From Cupriavidus necator N-1 (GTDB lineage Bacteria > Pseudomonadota > Gammaproteobacteria > Burkholderiales > Burkholderiaceae), in contig NC_015726.1 in assembly GCF_000219215.1 (NCBI RefSeq), positions 2,852,001 to 2,916,000 on the forward strand: a DNA stretch of 64,000 bases, in the 5' to 3' direction. Positions within the stretch are counted from its first letter, which is position 1; every line of letters starts with the position of its first letter. This document shows positions 63,001 through 64,000 of the stretch, piece after piece. The notes beneath the pieces were generated by a model that was given only the letters and a program-made list of their open reading frames with translations, made no database searches and had not been told where the DNA came from. The position numbers and the translations under genes are program-made.

Positions 63001-63262
63001 GCCGCTGGCCTTCAGCCTGGGCGAAGGCGCCGAGCAGCGCGCGCCAATGGGCCAGACCGTGATCGGCGGGATCATTACCTCGTCGATCCTGACGCTGGTG
63101 GTGGTGCCGGTGATCTATACGTATCTTGATGATTTCGGGGCCTGGCTGCGCCGGCTGTGGCAAGGCAAGGCGGCCAGCGGGCCCGCAGCGCACGCCCCGC
63201 CCGCACCCGGCCGGCAAGCGGCTCCGGACCGGCCGGCCCCGGCGGACGCCAGCGCGGAATGA
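60026..63262 (+). CDS. RND efflux transporter, inner-membrane pump
   Basis: 1078 residues, normal for AcrB/MdtB-type pumps. There are two repeats, each with one membrane segment, a large periplasmic loop and five further segments. The proton-relay Asp pair is in VGLLIDDAIVVREN (segment 4), and the segment-10 lysine region is GLVTKNAILLVDFA. The C-terminus is a Pro/Ala-rich tail. Its start is 11 bp after the adaptor stop. The MdtB/HAE1-like sequence suggests organic compounds rather than metals, since no metal-binding Met cluster is seen. Confidence 0.94.
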   Translation: MWFTRLSIRNPVLATMMMMAFIVVGLFSYQRLPVDQFPDITFPVVVVQTEYPGAAPESVESDVTRKVEEIVNTISGIDEIFSHSYQGTSVVVIKFDLSVDVGQAAQDVRDKIALIRPQFRDEVKEPRVLRYDPSDAPIFYLSVSNAPGATRSQRELTTIADQIVRKRLETVRGVGAINIVGGTKREVEIRIRPAQLEALGIGVDQVMNAIRNENQELPAGELRSSATETVVQIKGRVPTPEAFRQIIVARRAGQPVTLGEIADVRDGQEEQESLALLDGKRALFLSVVKAQGQNTVDTVDGLVRMTEETRKLVPAGVQLNVVNDTARGIRSSVKEVRSTLLEGAFLTVAIVFLFLGSWRSTVITGLTLPIALIGTFGVMYMCGFTLNVITLMALSLCVGLLIDDAIVVRENIVRHNLMGKDHRTAALDGTNEIGLAVLATTFSIVAVFLPVGFMGGIIGRFFHQFGITVVAAVLISMFVSFTLDPMLSSVWHDPDLHGTGNKKSWYGRTVGRLLDWFSAKMDKLGNGYAGMLGWALKHRLATAIIAAVTFFGSFALVPLIGTEFVPNADLGETQVGFTTPVGTSIEVTEAKVRQVEAALKSFPEVAYTYATINSGNASGRNNALVSVRLTERRSRQLSTAQLNPLIRQRLAGIAGITLTMVGMPDGAGGQKAIQVSIQGDDLDELRRLSREAGTRMKAIRGLADLDSSMKDDRPTIEVRIRRELASDLGVGVAQIGNALRPLLAGDAISSWRAPDDENYDVRVRLPKDARTGMADLSALMIASSQTNADGSPRMVPLRQIAELVPTTGANQISRRDLNREVELTANVAGRSAGEVARDVKAALDGMNWPAGYKYRFGGSTKSMNESFGYAVSALALAVIFIYMILASQFASFFQPIAIMTSLPLTLVGVFAALLLFRSTLNMFSIIGFIMLMGLVTKNAILLVDFANQARQGHVDGADGRQPLSREAALVEAARVRLRPILMTTLGMIFGMVPLAFSLGEGAEQRAPMGQTVIGGIITSSILTLVVVPVIYTYLDDFGAWLRRLWQGKAASGPAAHAPPAPGRQAAPDRPAPADASAE

Positions 63263-63375
63263 GCCCGGCGGCGTCTGCAAGGTTAAAATAAAGGGTTTGA
63301 TAAGACTGTCCGGCCGTGGCACCGCGCGGCCGGCGCACAGACCGACAGCGGTTGGCATTGGTAAGGAATGGCAAG

Positions 63376-64000
63376 ATGGATCTCGAAAAAGCCCGATTCA
63401 ACATGATCGAACAGCAAATCCGCCCGTGGGACGTGCTGGACCAGGAAATCCTGGACCTGCTGGCGGTGGTCAAGCGGGAGCAGTTCGTCCCGGCCGCGTA
63501 CGCCTCGCTGGCGTTCGTCGACATGGAGATTCCGCTGCCCGCCGGGCAGAACATGCTGGCCCCGCGCGTGGAAGCCCGCATCCTGCAGGACCTGGCCGTG
63601 CGCAAGCATGAGAACGTGCTGGAAATCGGCGCCGGCTCCGGCTACATGGCCGCCCTGCTGGCCAACCGCGCGCGCCACGTGCTGACCGTGGACATCGTGC
63701 CCGAGCTGGTTGAGCTGGCCCGCACCAACCTGGCCAACGCCGGCGTCACCAACGTCGACGTGGCCGAAGGCAACGCCGCCGACGGCTGGAGCGCCGCCGC
63801 GCCCTACGACGTGATCTGCATCTCGGGCTCGCTGCCGGCGATTCCGCAGTCGATCCTGTCGCAGGTCAAGGTGGGCGGCCGCATCGCCGCCTTCATCGGC
63901 GAGCTGCCGGTGATGGAAGCGCGCCTGGTCACGCGCGTGTCCGAGACCGAATACCAGGTCGTCAACCTGTTCGAAACTGCGGTCAAGCCCCTGCAGGGCG
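63376..64000 (+). CDS. Protein-L-isoaspartate O-methyltransferase-like protein (3' end outside window)
   Basis: 208 residues are visible before the window ends, from ATG 63376 after AAGGAATG. The SAM motif VLEIGAGSGYMAALLA and the post-motif pattern ADGWSAAAPYDVICIS match the Pcm family. At the position of the usual Thr-Ile-Ser before the Met/Ala helix, this protein has AGQNMLAPRVEAR, so the conserved active-site Ser/Thr is missing and repair activity is uncertain. It may be a related methyltransferase of another function. Confidence 0.85.
   Translation, partial: MDLEKARFNMIEQQIRPWDVLDQEILDLLAVVKREQFVPAAYASLAFVDMEIPLPAGQNMLAPRVEARILQDLAVRKHENVLEIGAGSGYMAALLANRARHVLTVDIVPELVELARTNLANAGVTNVDVAEGNAADGWSAAAPYDVICISGSLPAIPQSILSQVKVGGRIAAFIGELPVMEARLVTRVSETEYQVVNLFETAVKPLQG

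Noticed and set aside
1..64000. CRISPR arrays, rRNA genes or prophage
   Set aside because: No regularly spaced repeats, rRNA sequence or phage structural genes were seen.

Overview
The window is high-GC betaproteobacterial chromosome, most likely Cupriavidus or a close Burkholderiaceae relative. The evidence is the ribBX-ribH-nusB-aminotransferase cluster, an intracellular polyhydroxybutyrate depolymerase, acetoacetyl-CoA synthetase, a Bug-type solute-binding protein beside a CaiB-type CoA transferase, and the overall codon use. The species cannot be fixed from the sequence alone. Into this chromosome a roughly 35 kb conjugative-element remnant has been inserted (about 13.46-48.34 kb).

Left chromosome (1-13.45 kb): the end of one unknown gene coupled to a small unknown gene; a 120-bp tandem duplication; ribBX, ribH and nusB; a PLP aminotransferase; a membrane-anchored lytic transglycosylase; ubiD; acetoacetyl-CoA synthetase; a glutathione S-transferase; phaZ; an aldose 1-epimerase family protein; and a 140-residue unknown protein. 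Strong stem-loop terminators separate several units.

Element (13.46-48.34 kb): a nearly complete G-type (ICEclc/PFGI-1-like) mating apparatus. It has a MOBH relaxase TraI, TraD coupling protein, a VirB4-type ATPase, TraG-N protein, PilL, RAQPRD protein, two secreted thiol-motif proteins, RadC, and the PFL_4669/DUF3158/DUF2857/ParB maintenance block. A small MFS transporter plus XRE regulator cargo sits at its left end. No integrase, parA, replicative helicase or topB is visible, ssb is cut after about 24 codons, and an IS200/IS605 insertion (intact tnpB with predicted omega RNA, decayed tnpA) lies beside DUF2857. The element therefore looks immobile by itself, although its secretion genes are open.

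The most interesting structure is at the junctions. About 0.8 kb of host DNA (epimerase 3' part, the 140-residue gene, end of the CoA transferase) is present on both sides as diverged direct repeats. On the left the epimerase is whole and the CoA transferase is cut; on the right the epimerase is cut and the CoA transferase is whole. These reciprocal truncations are what a single Campbell-type crossover leaves when a circle carrying a homologous chromosomal fragment integrates. This would explain how an element without an integrase got here. The left end also carries a broken DUF3158 fragment fused to a 29-bp perfect palindrome; both sequences also occur in the middle of the element, so it is a mosaic or contains a relic of a sibling element.

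Right chromosome (48.34-64 kb): CaiB-type CoA transferase and Bug-type binding protein divergent from a LysR regulator; a PhoPQ-activated-protein-like hydrolase; a transglutaminase-like protein; an intact tRNA-Gly(CCC) with promoter and terminator; trmB; uppP; a DUF1439 lipoprotein; a YkgJ-type cysteine-cluster protein; a TetR-adaptor-RND efflux operon; and the start of an isoaspartyl-methyltransferase-like gene that runs off the window.
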